From the IMG/VR virus record IMGVR_UViG_3300023440_000012, positions 1-37,624 of that record: a DNA stretch of 37,624 nucleotides. One strand, 5' to 3'. The position numbers and the translations under genes are program-made. Below the pieces are notes generated by a model, which was given only the letters and a program-made list of their open reading frames with translations, made no database searches and was not told the DNA's origin. Below are positions 17,401 to 25,695 of this stretch, piece by piece (position 1 is the stretch's first letter; each line of letters opens with the position of its first letter). Source of the stretch: a virus.

Positions 17401-17497
17401 AGCAGCCTCTAATTACCTTGTAACGAATGATGGTGTTAAATATAGAGTTTTTGAGTCGTACTTTGAAATTCCAGAGTATGTGTTAGTATTAATTTAA
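14468..17497 (+). CDS. Large unknown protein with P/Q/Y/G low-complexity repeat tract
   Basis: From ATG 14468 (GGAG at 14458-14461) the product is 1009 residues; an in-frame TTG at 14456 lies within the ribosome site and is rejected. Residues 1-310 look like a folded domain. A basic Asn-rich linker follows (about 300-345), then a tract of 15 GQYP units (about 355-487) made only of P, Q, Y and G with two YRP interruptions. Residues 490-680 are hydrophilic and probably disordered, and 690-1009 form a second folded, helical region. The tract resembles prion-like or collagen-like flexible linkers. No family is recognised. It is the last gene of a three-gene unit, followed by two hairpins. Confidence 0.7.
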   Translation: MNNPCFDNEGNFVHIPVEDLNRTTFQLEILPQNAKNIPPSYEFYDSVHPHIPNILVSSDLANLGKLMAISIGNELNRVRYHGFDGTNLYYMVTSNNFHNDHYLWIFTTAFDDLFLKVESGTVHDAASDVRVAARKAIQYYKAFLVVHTPSIIRYLDPDVVRSAFVLAIEYAKIRESMFIKRPMMISGEYSFTDKTSHRLDYTNSSIPVSDRCAMIYERYYEDLGLTVPEEKYIINNTIDKTEKGIRHFTRLLNKYKDAYNEFQSMNVYMPDEQIRDGYPDIYSQAEWYLATYAKIEELQSKADASKRKNNINNHNRRNNMGNKSWNNPPSNSTNPADIAAKRSMQNPAYQNNVMQQPYPQGQYPQQPYPQGQYPQPPQGQYPQQPQGQYPQQQYPQGQYPQPPQGQYPYRPQGQYPQQQYPQGQYPQPPQGQYPQQPQGQYPYRPQGQYPQPPQGQYPQQPYPQGQYPQPPQGQYPQQPYPQGQYPQNDQRVGGNPFNQPGVNDSPNKPRAVTRYDAIRPGPFEDNMVRERTNRDSHVSPPIQRMPIVDRVKNRDENISMSDPDMHKPTHLDNPEDIAAYWEGINDVTMESIVKFTIEHDIKDSGIPQYLINKFHPDVRVRNLNTVQNDFTLKNGNSQTVTKDESLDEHGFPVNSTISDDGFQIELGDTDDNIRDNKRTPIPEESRIEYPIHNKLWEKPMNRDQHKVTTLGGKIVVNPPTIKEEIRADVESINKASSKCVNTKVGLIPMVKTSLRDAVVDAEISTISKSAGLEIEPLYNIELGVLSEPIITPHDVSSEMAKIRTATNFNHLGEILQELGETTVERDGEKSKSILKLAVTVNTRLTIAVNNFIKKNLRCKLSIDDFCEDATELYYFLKREWGVISAEAYKIFEKEVMTGIRTKLCDATIKALKSSISMCKSHFVTFISTTFVVTTTKFNVHDLNMSIKDNEFTVTKDSSPRLFNILEHAATVVEAEEFAAASNYLVTNDGVKYRVFESYFEIPEYVLVLI
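15532..15928 (+). repeat. In-frame tandem repeat, 24- and 30-bp units encoding GQYPQxxQ / GQYPQQxYPQ
   Basis: About 400 bp of direct repeats built on a CAAGGACAATATCC core, occurring 15 times in two unit lengths (8 or 10 codons) that alternate irregularly. Silent changes (GGT/GGA, CCG/CCA) form higher-order blocks, suggesting growth by unequal recombination. Absence of stops on the opposite strand within it is a by-product of the repeat. Confidence 0.9.
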
Positions 17498-17574
17498 TCA
17501 TATTTAACCTATTACATAGATATAGTTTATAACTATTAGATAGCCTTACCAATAGGGGGGTTTGCCAAGTCGGA

Positions 17575-17605
17575 TAGCCACGATGTCATTATGACATCGT
17601 GGCTA
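17575..17605. terminator. Hairpin between convergent genes (first)
   Basis: A perfect 15-bp stem (17575-17589 with 17591-17605, one unpaired base, so an effective four- to five-base loop) in the gap between the 1009-residue gene and the portal gene. The gap bases 17498-17574 show nothing else I can assign. Confidence 0.7.
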
Positions 17606-17635
17606 ACGCAGGTTATGACTTTGACATCTATGTAT

Positions 17636-17666
17636 CATACCCCAGACTATTACCGTCTGGGGTATG
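17636..17666. terminator. Terminator between convergent genes (second)
   Basis: A 12-bp GC-rich stem (17636-17647 with 17655-17666, seven-base loop) followed on the plus side by CTCTTTCTTATTTTTTTTT, a classical intrinsic terminator for the three-gene unit. It could also serve the portal transcript coming from the other side. Confidence 0.85.
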
Positions 17667-17688
17667 CTCTTTCTTATTTTTTTTTTAG

Positions 17689-20265
17689 TTATAATTCAAT
17701 TTCAGAAGATGTGTCAAAATCATTATCGTTATTATCAACCTCACTATCAGCATCATCATCAATAGTCTTATCTAGATTCTCTAAATCTTTATCAGCAGCT
17801 TTCTTGAGAGGGTCTACCTTACTTACTAGTTTTATAGTAGCTTTAATGATACTTTCTACATGATCTTTAGATATCTCAAATAGATCTATTGATGGTTTGC
17901 CATCTTCATCTACAGTTGTTATCTCACTTAACTCTGGTAGATAACCGTTATTACTCATCCACCTTCTTATATAGTAGTTCTTAACTATAGACTTAATAGT
18001 ATCTATGTTATTGGAAACATCTCCAGCCAACTCTGATGTTATTGAATCCGTAGAGATGATAGCATCGATAGCCTTTTCTAGATTATCTACATAGTTATCA
18101 AATGCCTCAGATAGATTCTCTAATGTAACAGTATCTGGCTGAGGTAAGTCTATCTCTAAAGACTCTATATGCTCTTCCAATATCGTTGCAATATATTCAT
18201 CAGGGTTATTATCGTAGATGGGTCTATCACCATCACTCATATTAGTTTCAATAGCATCCTTATTTGAACGTATCAAGTCAGTTAACTCGCCCATTAAGAT
18301 GGGATCCGCGAATGTAATTTTCTTATTTAAGTCAGCTATATATGTTGAGAATACAGTCTGAAGATGTCTTATGCGCTTAGCTAATAGTAAATTATTGGCT
18401 ACTACAGTAGTAGCAAAGTCACCGCTAAATGCATCATCAACTACTTCTGGAGATAGTCCGAATGCCATGTATGTTTGTTTACGTAGTAGTTCATCTAAAT
18501 CACTATCAGGTATATCGCGCTGTATATTCTTAGTTTCAAAATCAAATTTAGTATCTGGTAATCCAGGATGCCCTTCAAAGGTAAATTCAAAGCCAGCTTT
18601 CTGTATCCAATCTACCAAATCAACAGGTGAGTTAATCCCTAATGGAAAATATTGTTGTCTCGTTTTAGCTATTTCATGTATGGCTAACTCCATAGTTTTC
18701 TCTGGATCCGGATCTTTAGGATCTAACGTCATATTAACTCTAGTTAGGTTAATAGCATTTTTAGTCATAGCCATAACTTTAGAGAATAGGAGCATAGCCC
18801 TTAGTGAGGTTAATACTTTAACATCATCTAAATAAGATCGACCGGTGCCATTATTATTATATTTAAAAGCTAAATAGCCAACTAGTTCTACTGGTACATA
18901 TACTAATCTAGTATACTGTTCTGATAAAACTCTAGTAAGCATTACCCTATAGATTTCTTGAGAGTTAGATATTTTAAGGGTTGAGTTATAGATACCATTA
19001 CGTAACCTTGTAACTAAATTACGTTCAATTATATTTCCATAGACCGTGGTTATCTGGTCTAGTGTTGGAGCCCTACCACTACCTATCAAGTTATTCTTAG
19101 CTTTATCGATAAGCATAGAACTTACTGAATCATTATTATTACTTTTAGAGTTTGATAATAGTGATTGTAAATCTGAACTATGACCCCCATTACCATCTAT
19201 AGTAACGGGATTACCCTCATTATCTATGATGATAAAATAACCTATATGGTTAGCCTCATCTCCTGGTGTGTAAACTGGTATAACTGATTCAGAAGGCAAC
19301 TTCATTACTAGAGGTCTAGCTACGGATTTACGTTTAGCTAATGTTGGTTCTGGTATGATGACAAACTGTTCCGCTTTTTTACTAGCTCCTTTATATAATG
19401 CTGATGATACTTCTTTATTAGTTATCGTATTACTTTCAACTGCTACACTGTTGGATTTTATAATTTTTTTTATCTTAGAAGCCCTCACCTTCTCCATGAC
19501 TTTAGGAACTTTAAGTATCTTATAGTTATCAGTTATATCAACAAGATTACCAATGCAATTCTCAAGGCGTTCATTATCCTCTACTACCAACCCTCCTACA
19601 TATTTGCCAATATCATTAGATAGGGCTAATGACTCTAAAGAAAACTGATTAGATACGGCTTTTTTATAATTACCTAATATACCCAAACTACCATCAAAGT
19701 CTTTTTTAAATAGTTCAGATAGCGATTCGGTACTTACACTATTAAAATTAACGACCTCATCTACTATAGATTCCGGCATTACCATTTTGATATAACTACC
19801 TTTAGTAAACAGCGAATCCCTTAACATCTTAGGAAGCTCACCATCTAACTTATAATATTCCGACATATGTGATCTGATTACCTGATTAAGCTTAGTAGAT
19901 AATTCATTACCCATATTAGAGTAAGGGGTCTTATAAATAAGATCTGAATTAGTCATATCCTTTGGTGATAGTACTGAACTTATTAATATTTGTATGCTTA
20001 ATTCTATATCAGGAAACAGTTGTACTATACTTTCACTATCAACGATATTCTGCTGTATCCCACTACTAATCTTTTCTAACTGTCCCTGATTAAGGTAGTT
20101 AGAGGTCTTCTCCTTATCCATATCAAATTTGCCAGTATCTCTACTTTTAACTAACTTACTAATAACGGCTGCGAGTTCTGGATTATCCTTAACTAGACTA
20201 ATAGCTGGGTATTTTTTACCAGTATTAGTTTGTTGTATAACTTCACTTAACTTACTATCTTTCAT
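17689..20265 (-). CDS. Portal protein (phiKZ-like class), probably processed
   Basis: The product from ATG 20265 is 858 residues; a TTG at 20286 would overlap the divergent neighbour's start and has no ribosome site. The C-terminal core has the portal-type run YMAFGLSPEVVDD, then FATTVVANNLLLAKRI, preceded by a long helical stem and by LVYVPVELVGYLAF, as in giant-phage portals. A dodecamer would form the DNA channel at the head vertex and bind the terminase and neck. SLE at 209-211 and STE at 178-180 match the S-x-E cutting rule of phiKZ-type head proteases, so it may be trimmed in the prohead. The tail is very acidic. It is a single-gene minus-strand unit. Confidence 0.78.
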   Translation of the reverse strand: MKDSKLSEVIQQTNTGKKYPAISLVKDNPELAAVISKLVKSRDTGKFDMDKEKTSNYLNQGQLEKISSGIQQNIVDSESIVQLFPDIELSIQILISSVLSPKDMTNSDLIYKTPYSNMGNELSTKLNQVIRSHMSEYYKLDGELPKMLRDSLFTKGSYIKMVMPESIVDEVVNFNSVSTESLSELFKKDFDGSLGILGNYKKAVSNQFSLESLALSNDIGKYVGGLVVEDNERLENCIGNLVDITDNYKILKVPKVMEKVRASKIKKIIKSNSVAVESNTITNKEVSSALYKGASKKAEQFVIIPEPTLAKRKSVARPLVMKLPSESVIPVYTPGDEANHIGYFIIIDNEGNPVTIDGNGGHSSDLQSLLSNSKSNNNDSVSSMLIDKAKNNLIGSGRAPTLDQITTVYGNIIERNLVTRLRNGIYNSTLKISNSQEIYRVMLTRVLSEQYTRLVYVPVELVGYLAFKYNNNGTGRSYLDDVKVLTSLRAMLLFSKVMAMTKNAINLTRVNMTLDPKDPDPEKTMELAIHEIAKTRQQYFPLGINSPVDLVDWIQKAGFEFTFEGHPGLPDTKFDFETKNIQRDIPDSDLDELLRKQTYMAFGLSPEVVDDAFSGDFATTVVANNLLLAKRIRHLQTVFSTYIADLNKKITFADPILMGELTDLIRSNKDAIETNMSDGDRPIYDNNPDEYIATILEEHIESLEIDLPQPDTVTLENLSEAFDNYVDNLEKAIDAIISTDSITSELAGDVSNNIDTIKSIVKNYYIRRWMSNNGYLPELSEITTVDEDGKPSIDLFEISKDHVESIIKATIKLVSKVDPLKKAADKDLENLDKTIDDDADSEVDNNDNDFDTSSEIEL

Positions 20266-20276
20266 TTTTAGGTCCC

Positions 20277-22226
20277 ATGAATACAAATCTTCTTAAAAAC
20301 TACATAGACCTCAATGAATCTCTATGTAGAACTCTGACTATAAAATCTAATATGTCAGCTCAGCTTACTAACGATTATATAACGTTAGTTCATGGAGCTG
20401 GATCGGTTTTATTAAATACTCCCACAACATGGAAATATTATTTAAATTTATCTGGCGTTTATCATGATATAGATGTTAATATGCAGATATTATCATTAGA
20501 TGACCATACTACTATAGATTTTAATAAAGCTAATTTAAACACCCACCCCATTACTAAGAAAGGGTACGTGTATGGTTCTAGATACTATAGAAGTTTAGTT
20601 AATAGATATCCAGATCAAGAACCTTTAATACTAGGAATACTTAACCCCGTAGATATAAACTACGCAATAACAGCAAAAGATCACACCATCCTCTATTATG
20701 ATAAAGCTCTAGTTGAACCTCAAGAGATTAAACTCATACCATCACTACAATCTTTTATTGATAACTTTATGGCTAGATGGGACGTTAGAGCCTATGGGAT
20801 TAGTAACAATTTATATCCAGCAGCTCAGTTATCTATACTATACCTAAATATACTTACTGAAATTCATAACATTCGATTGGATAACTGTAAAAGTAACTAT
20901 ACACATAGCTTTCACATAGGTCAATATTTAGCTAGTCATAAAAAACTAGATAGGTTTATCCCATATCTGACCTTAGAACAGAAGTTATATTTATATAGAA
21001 ATATACTCAATATAGATAAGAATGTTGGCACATCTTCTACATTAACTACTTTAATAGATAAAATACTAACCCTTCGTAATATACCCATTAGTGAATATAG
21101 TATTAGGTTAAAGGATATATTTGATAAAGAGTTATATCCAGAATTAATAATCATGAGTAAGTCTATCAATGGTAGTAAATCGGTTAAGGATGTTACATTA
21201 CTACCATTCAGTAAACTGGTTACTAATGAGTATGCTTTAGCTATAGATAATACAGATGTTTATAAATATGATGAGGGTAAAATAGGGAGTTCTCTTAAAG
21301 TCTCAAATACCAATATTATACACACTAAAGATCTGGCATCAAATATGTTTGATTATACTGGATCCATACCTGATTTAATTTCAGATGTTTTTATGAGAGA
21401 ATGGGGGTATAGAGTTTTGAATAATACTTATATAGGTATTGTAGGAGTCATTAATCCTATCACTAGTGATATTGTCAACCTATCATTAAAAGACTCCTTT
21501 ATATACACACAATATCTAATACTGACTAGTACCGGTGCTGTGGTATCATCAATGCCTAATTACGTGTCTAATAAGCATAGACTAACTACCCCTCCTACCA
21601 AACAAGAGTTGTTAGATATAACCCTGGTAGAATTAAGTTGGCTAGCAGATCTTATATTAGAAGGTCAAACTACAAATCTTACAATAAACAATACTGGGGA
21701 CTTTCATAAATATGCTATTAACGTATTCAATAAAGCATATCAATACTGGTTGATATTAGCTAATATATCCGATCCATTCATATATGGATATGCTAAAATA
21801 ATGATAGATAGAATGTATGGTCATGAATCTATAGATCTTGGACTTGAAGTCTTAGATATGGGGAACTGGCTCTCAAGTAGAGGTCTACCTACTATTAGAT
21901 TACAAGATGATGTTGCTACCAATATCATAAATAATATACTAAAAGACACTACTGGCTATTTTATAGACCCATCCAAAAACATAGGTAACATTCAGAAAAA
22001 TCTAGTAGCTGTATTAGAAGAACTTAAAAGCTATACCACCCAAACTATAGTGAATTTAAATAATACACTTGACATATCTGTTGATACACCTTCTATGAAA
22101 ATTCATATACAGTCACTATATAAAGATAACGTAAATATAGTTACACCAGTAGGAGAATCCCTAATATTGTCTAAAATACAGAATCTCTACAATTCCAGTA
22201 ATAACCAACCCCTTACAGGTAATTAA
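20277..22226 (+). CDS. Probable virion structural protein next to portal
   Basis: A 649-residue soluble protein, mixed alpha/beta, without recognised domain. Its ATG is only 11 bases from the divergent portal ATG, with just AGG (20270-20272) as ribosome site, so its promoter must lie inside the portal gene. It runs directly into the 282-residue virion protein (two bases between stop and start). In giant phages, genes between portal and the resolvase are usually tail or baseplate proteins, and this placement is the main basis for the call. Confidence 0.6.
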   Translation: MNTNLLKNYIDLNESLCRTLTIKSNMSAQLTNDYITLVHGAGSVLLNTPTTWKYYLNLSGVYHDIDVNMQILSLDDHTTIDFNKANLNTHPITKKGYVYGSRYYRSLVNRYPDQEPLILGILNPVDINYAITAKDHTILYYDKALVEPQEIKLIPSLQSFIDNFMARWDVRAYGISNNLYPAAQLSILYLNILTEIHNIRLDNCKSNYTHSFHIGQYLASHKKLDRFIPYLTLEQKLYLYRNILNIDKNVGTSSTLTTLIDKILTLRNIPISEYSIRLKDIFDKELYPELIIMSKSINGSKSVKDVTLLPFSKLVTNEYALAIDNTDVYKYDEGKIGSSLKVSNTNIIHTKDLASNMFDYTGSIPDLISDVFMREWGYRVLNNTYIGIVGVINPITSDIVNLSLKDSFIYTQYLILTSTGAVVSSMPNYVSNKHRLTTPPTKQELLDITLVELSWLADLILEGQTTNLTINNTGDFHKYAINVFNKAYQYWLILANISDPFIYGYAKIMIDRMYGHESIDLGLEVLDMGNWLSSRGLPTIRLQDDVATNIINNILKDTTGYFIDPSKNIGNIQKNLVAVLEELKSYTTQTIVNLNNTLDISVDTPSMKIHIQSLYKDNVNIVTPVGESLILSKIQNLYNSSNNQPLTGN

Positions 22227-22228
22227 GA

Positions 22229-23077
22229 ATGATAACCGCAGTTACTAATCAACGTACTATAATAGGCGCCCATCTACAAACTACTAAGATGTTGGGCCTA
22301 CATGTAGATATAAAACAGAATACTACACTAAATGAGAAGTTAAGCATACATCAAGATAGGTTACTTAATCTGTCCGATATCCCTAATATTAAATATCTAG
22401 TTATTGGTAATGGAGGGCATACCCCTCTAACTGATGCCTCTGGTGTAGTTAGGAATGAAAGTATACCACATACACCAGCAGACGTATCGTTATATAATCA
22501 GATACCATTTGTGCTAAGATCCGTAAATAACGATCTATCAGATATAGAACGTAATAAGTATCGTTTACGTAAGAAGTTATCCATAGGAGGTGTAAACTAT
22601 ATAGGATATTATATGAAAGTTTTAACTAATGATGCTTTAAGACCTACTATAGAGCATAGGACTATCGCCAAAGGAGTTATAACTACGACGTTACAAGACT
22701 TCACAAGCGCCGATTTGAATCCCACAGTCCCTACGATTAATACCAATACAAATGTAGTAGCTGACGGTACATATTTAGTAGTTAGTGCTAAGATGTCTTT
22801 TCATATGGACCTGACCGATATTCAGGATCTTATTAGTGCAGTAACAATACTTACTGGGGATAGTAGTGGTGCAATTATATCAGAAATAGGTATATGTTCA
22901 GGTGTAGATATACTAATATCTGATATTGATATTACCAGCAATAGGTTTGAGTATAGTGAGAGCTTAGCTACTCAGATTAATAGTTTCATTGGTACATATA
23001 TCGATGTTAACACAGCCAATTCTGACATTAGTCTTACTATGGATATGGGTTCTAATGAGCCTATGATGGTGATATAA
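22229..23077 (+). CDS. Virion structural protein, giant-phage tail/baseplate type
   Basis: A 282-residue, strand-rich protein. The blocks KYLVIGNGGHTPLTD, PFVLRSVNNDLSDIERNKYRLRK and IISEIGICSGVD match a recurrent giant-phage virion protein in which a baseplate or tail-fibre-network role has been proposed (phiKZ gp131 is the kind of protein I have in mind; this is from memory). Its stop overlaps the resolvase ATG by one base (TAATG). It has no signal peptide or membrane segment. Confidence 0.65.
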   Translation: MITAVTNQRTIIGAHLQTTKMLGLHVDIKQNTTLNEKLSIHQDRLLNLSDIPNIKYLVIGNGGHTPLTDASGVVRNESIPHTPADVSLYNQIPFVLRSVNNDLSDIERNKYRLRKKLSIGGVNYIGYYMKVLTNDALRPTIEHRTIAKGVITTTLQDFTSADLNPTVPTINTNTNVVADGTYLVVSAKMSFHMDLTDIQDLISAVTILTGDSSGAIISEIGICSGVDILISDIDITSNRFEYSESLATQINSFIGTYIDVNTANSDISLTMDMGSNEPMMVI

Positions 23078-23655
23078 TGCCACTCTATATACCAGAGTCT
23101 TATAACAGATTTAATCTAGTAGGGTTAGATCCAGGTATCAATTTCACTGGAGTTTCAGTTTATACCCTCGATCATGGTGTAATAGAAAGTATACGAGCGT
23201 TTACCATACGTCCTAATCCTAAGGATGGCCGTGTAAGTGAAGCAATTGATATTGTAGGTGAAAGGTATATTAAACTCAAAAGTCTTAGTTTAACTATCGA
23301 GTCTATATGTAATTTTTATAACCCTAGTGTAGTGGTGTGTGAAGGTCCATTCTATAGTAGATTTAGACCCATGGCATACGCCTCACTTGTGGAGACCTTA
23401 TCTTTTATACGCAATGGCGTTTATAGTCACGATCCCTATATTGAAATACCCATCATACAACCGCTGCTTATAAAGAAGACAATAGGCGCTGGAATTATGA
23501 GTGGTAAAGTAGATGTAACTAGGGCTATAACTAATAAGCGTTGTATTATGGATAAACTAACCAACCCTTTAGATAGTTTGGATGAGCACAGTCAAGATGC
23601 CATAGCTATCATGTATACATATTTAAATCTCATAGGAGACCCTTCTTGTTCATAA
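23077..23655 (+). CDS. RuvC-like Holliday-junction resolvase / RNase H-fold nuclease
   Basis: A 192-residue protein with the RuvC acidic set: D18 in VGLDPG, E89 in VVVCEGPF and the C-terminal H171-x-x-D174 in HSQDAIAI, plus KKTIGAG ... SGKVDV in the DNA-contact region. It would resolve branched recombination or replication intermediates before packaging, using two metal ions. It sits among structural genes, as in other giant phages. Its last ten bases overlap the TTG start of the i-spanin, so lysis gene expression is coupled to it. Confidence 0.85.
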   Translation: MPLYIPESYNRFNLVGLDPGINFTGVSVYTLDHGVIESIRAFTIRPNPKDGRVSEAIDIVGERYIKLKSLSLTIESICNFYNPSVVVCEGPFYSRFRPMAYASLVETLSFIRNGVYSHDPYIEIPIIQPLLIKKTIGAGIMSGKVDVTRAITNKRCIMDKLTNPLDSLDEHSQDAIAIMYTYLNLIGDPSCS

Positions 23656-24239
23656 TAATACTAACCGCTATCCAATCGTTTATTAATCGTAAAATTATAC
23701 CTAATCTAACCCATATATTACTTATAGGAGTATTACTCATACTTATATCCATTCTTATTTATAATGGGAGTGAGAGACTTCGTACCATATTAGGTATGGA
23801 TACGATAAGTTCACTTAGAGTGACTGTTAAGAATCAAAAAATTAAAAGTGAGGTCCTACAAACTAATACTCAAGCTATGAAACAAGCCGTGGAAATTGGA
23901 AATAAATCTTGGAATGATAAATTAGATGCTGTTATAAAGGTAAACAATACTTCAAATAAGCTATCTAACAATCTCAGAGATATGCTTATTAAAAAGGATT
24001 TAGTTATACGTAAACTGCAATCCGAGATTGCTACACGAACATCACTTAAATCTGAGATTGGTAAAAGATCTACTATACCTACTGTAAAAATATTATCTTC
24101 TACTACAGAAGATATTCATATTGTAAAACCTAAAACCAATACCCGGACAGTTAAAGATAGACTTACTCAAAAAAAAATTTCAAGCGTTCAAATAGCTGCC
24201 GTTTGGACCAAATATTGTAAAATCACTCAAAGTTGTTAA
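23646..24239 (+). CDS. i-spanin (Rz-like inner-membrane subunit), TTG start
   Basis: A 197-residue protein with an N-terminal membrane helix (about residues 20-40, THILLIGVLLILISILIY), then a long polar helical, coiled-coil-like periplasmic part and a C-terminus VQIAAVWTKYCKI, typical of i-spanins. With the o-spanin encoded next it would bridge the periplasm and fuse inner and outer membranes at lysis. The start is TTG 23646: AGGAG (23634-23638) is seven bases upstream and the next ATG (residue 50) would delete the membrane helix. It overlaps the resolvase gene by ten bases. Confidence 0.75.
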   Translation: MFIIILTAIQSFINRKIIPNLTHILLIGVLLILISILIYNGSERLRTILGMDTISSLRVTVKNQKIKSEVLQTNTQAMKQAVEIGNKSWNDKLDAVIKVNNTSNKLSNNLRDMLIKKDLVIRKLQSEIATRTSLKSEIGKRSTIPTVKILSSTTEDIHIVKPKTNTRTVKDRLTQKKISSVQIAAVWTKYCKITQSC

Positions 24240-24253
24240 CTATGGAGAATACT

Positions 24254-24577
24254 ATGAAGAATGTCATAATGGTGGTGTTAGTTGGATTAACACTAAGTTC
24301 CTGTGCCTTTAATTCTAAACCTGAGGTAGTAGTGGAAACTAGAATAATTTATAAACCACTACTCTACCCTAGATATCTATTGAAACCTTGTAATATATCT
24401 AGACCTATAGATCAGCGAGTATATATTAATAGTACCTATATTGAAAAGGAGGATTTTCTAATAAATTATATTTTATCTCTATTAACTGATATCGATAAGT
24501 GTAATGTTAAGTTAAAGAGTTTAGCAAACCTACAAAAGAAATATAGTAAAGGTATTAAGAGTTCAAATGACAAATAA
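24254..24577 (+). CDS. o-spanin (Rz1-like outer-membrane lipoprotein)
   Basis: From ATG 24254 (GGAG at 24244-24247, six bases before) the product is a 107-residue lipoprotein: signal MKNVIMVVLVGLTLSSC with the lipobox LSSC and lipidated C17. The mature part has the Rz1-like pattern of phage o-spanins: YLLKPCNISRP, an ED..INYILSLLTD helix, and DKCNVKLKSLANL. Upstream in-frame starts (TTG 24233, ATG 24242) lack ribosome sites. It follows the i-spanin by 14 bases and overlaps the next gene by 11 bases. Confidence 0.82.
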   Translation: MKNVIMVVLVGLTLSSCAFNSKPEVVVETRIIYKPLLYPRYLLKPCNISRPIDQRVYINSTYIEKEDFLINYILSLLTDIDKCNVKLKSLANLQKKYSKGIKSSNDK

Positions 24578-25223
24578 AACTAATAAATCTTCTGAAAATG
24601 AGATAGTGGTTTATGCTAAACTATTATCTATGGCTGGTCTATCTACCCTCACCCCAATACGACAGGTTCAAATACAAGGTAGGTTTATAGATGGTACGCG
24701 ATGTAGAGTTCGGAAAACTACTAAAGTTATCGATGGAGGGTCAAAGGATGATTATGAATTCACATTCAAAGTTAAGGATATTAGTAAGAAATACGATTCT
24801 TGTATAGAGTATAATACAGTTGTAAACTCCGATTTCTTAGAGGGATTCATAGGAACCGCAGAATGTGTAGTTATTAAGGATAGATATATTATTAACTCTA
24901 CTAGTGTTACTTTGGCTATAGATGGTGAAAGTATTTTATTACCTAACCTAGCATATGAAATAGACATCTTCTTCAACGAAGAAGGTATTGCCTTAGACTG
25001 GTGTAAGATAGATATTGAAGTAGATGCTTTACTAGATCATATAGACCTTAATTATGCTGATATCTCTCAGATAAATCTAAGGCTGGCATTAACTAATCCA
25101 TCCATTGGTTTAGAATTGTCAGATATCATAGTAGGACCAAATGCCACTGACGATGAACTACTTATAATAGATAATATATGGGAGTCTTTTAACCTACCTA
25201 AGGAGAGTTATATTGAAATCTAA
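24567..25223 (+). CDS. CYTH-like domain protein
   Basis: The 218-residue product carries the residue spacing of CYTH (triphosphate tunnel) proteins: ENEIVVYAKL near the start, RCRVRKT, YEFTFKVKD, CIEYN, VVIKDRYI, TLAIDG and YEIDIFF, that is alternating basic and acidic strands lining a tunnel. CYTH enzymes hydrolyse tripolyphosphate or nucleoside/RNA 5'-triphosphates with a metal ion. The usual N-terminal ExExK is relaxed here (NEIVVYAKL), so activity is uncertain. Giant-phage relatives, as I recall, are often just called virion proteins. It lies between o-spanin and a membrane protein, overlapping both. Confidence 0.55.
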   Translation: MTNKTNKSSENEIVVYAKLLSMAGLSTLTPIRQVQIQGRFIDGTRCRVRKTTKVIDGGSKDDYEFTFKVKDISKKYDSCIEYNTVVNSDFLEGFIGTAECVVIKDRYIINSTSVTLAIDGESILLPNLAYEIDIFFNEEGIALDWCKIDIEVDALLDHIDLNYADISQINLRLALTNPSIGLELSDIIVGPNATDDELLIIDNIWESFNLPKESYIEI

Positions 25224-25695
25224 TGCACCATTATATTTAATAACGGTCATAGCTAAGATTAAAAATATATCAGAATCTGAGTACGATGGTAAAATATATG
25301 ATAACATACTAGCTATATTTAACAAACTATCTACTAAAGAAAAGAGGGTTCTTTTAAGAGGACTCATTAACCTATGTTTTTTAGTAGAAGATAAGGTATT
25401 GCTCAATAAAAGTGACATTAAACCAGTGGCCGATCAACTGTTAGTACATGGAAGTGGTCATAAAGACCATACTCCAGAGGTTAGCGAACCTGATAGTGTT
25501 ATTAATACTCAAATAAATGAGCATACCTTGAAAAAGATTCATTTTTTAGAAAAAAGTATGAATAAAACATTATTAATCATTTTACTTGGAGTAATATCAT
25601 TGGTAGTCATTACACTTTCATCCTTTGGTAGTGACGTTTATACGTCCATAACTAGAGAGTTAATGACTGTGTTAAAATACATCATATTACTTTAA
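25213..25695 (+). CDS. C-terminal membrane protein, TTG start
   Basis: A 160-residue protein. A soluble helical part of about 110 residues is followed by a hydrophobic helix (TLLIILLGVISLVVITLSS) and a shorter hydrophobic end (LKYIILL). The start is TTG 25213, served by AGGAG (25201-25205) seven bases upstream; no ATG fits the ribosome site. It overlaps the CYTH-like gene by 11 bases and is the last gene of the lysis-containing unit. A role in lysis is possible from context only. Confidence 0.6.
   Translation: MKSNAPLYLITVIAKIKNISESEYDGKIYDNILAIFNKLSTKEKRVLLRGLINLCFLVEDKVLLNKSDIKPVADQLLVHGSGHKDHTPEVSEPDSVINTQINEHTLKKIHFLEKSMNKTLLIILLGVISLVVITLSSFGSDVYTSITRELMTVLKYIILL

Noticed and set aside
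17591-17863. Plus-strand open frame overlapping the 3' end of the portal gene
   Set aside because: It runs through the terminator region and antisense to the acidic, Ser-rich portal tail; its Ser/Leu/Phe-rich product is typical of an antisense shadow.
18371-18835. Plus-strand 154-codon frame within the portal gene
   Set aside because: Fully antisense to a well-supported portal coding region, with no ribosome site or family resemblance.
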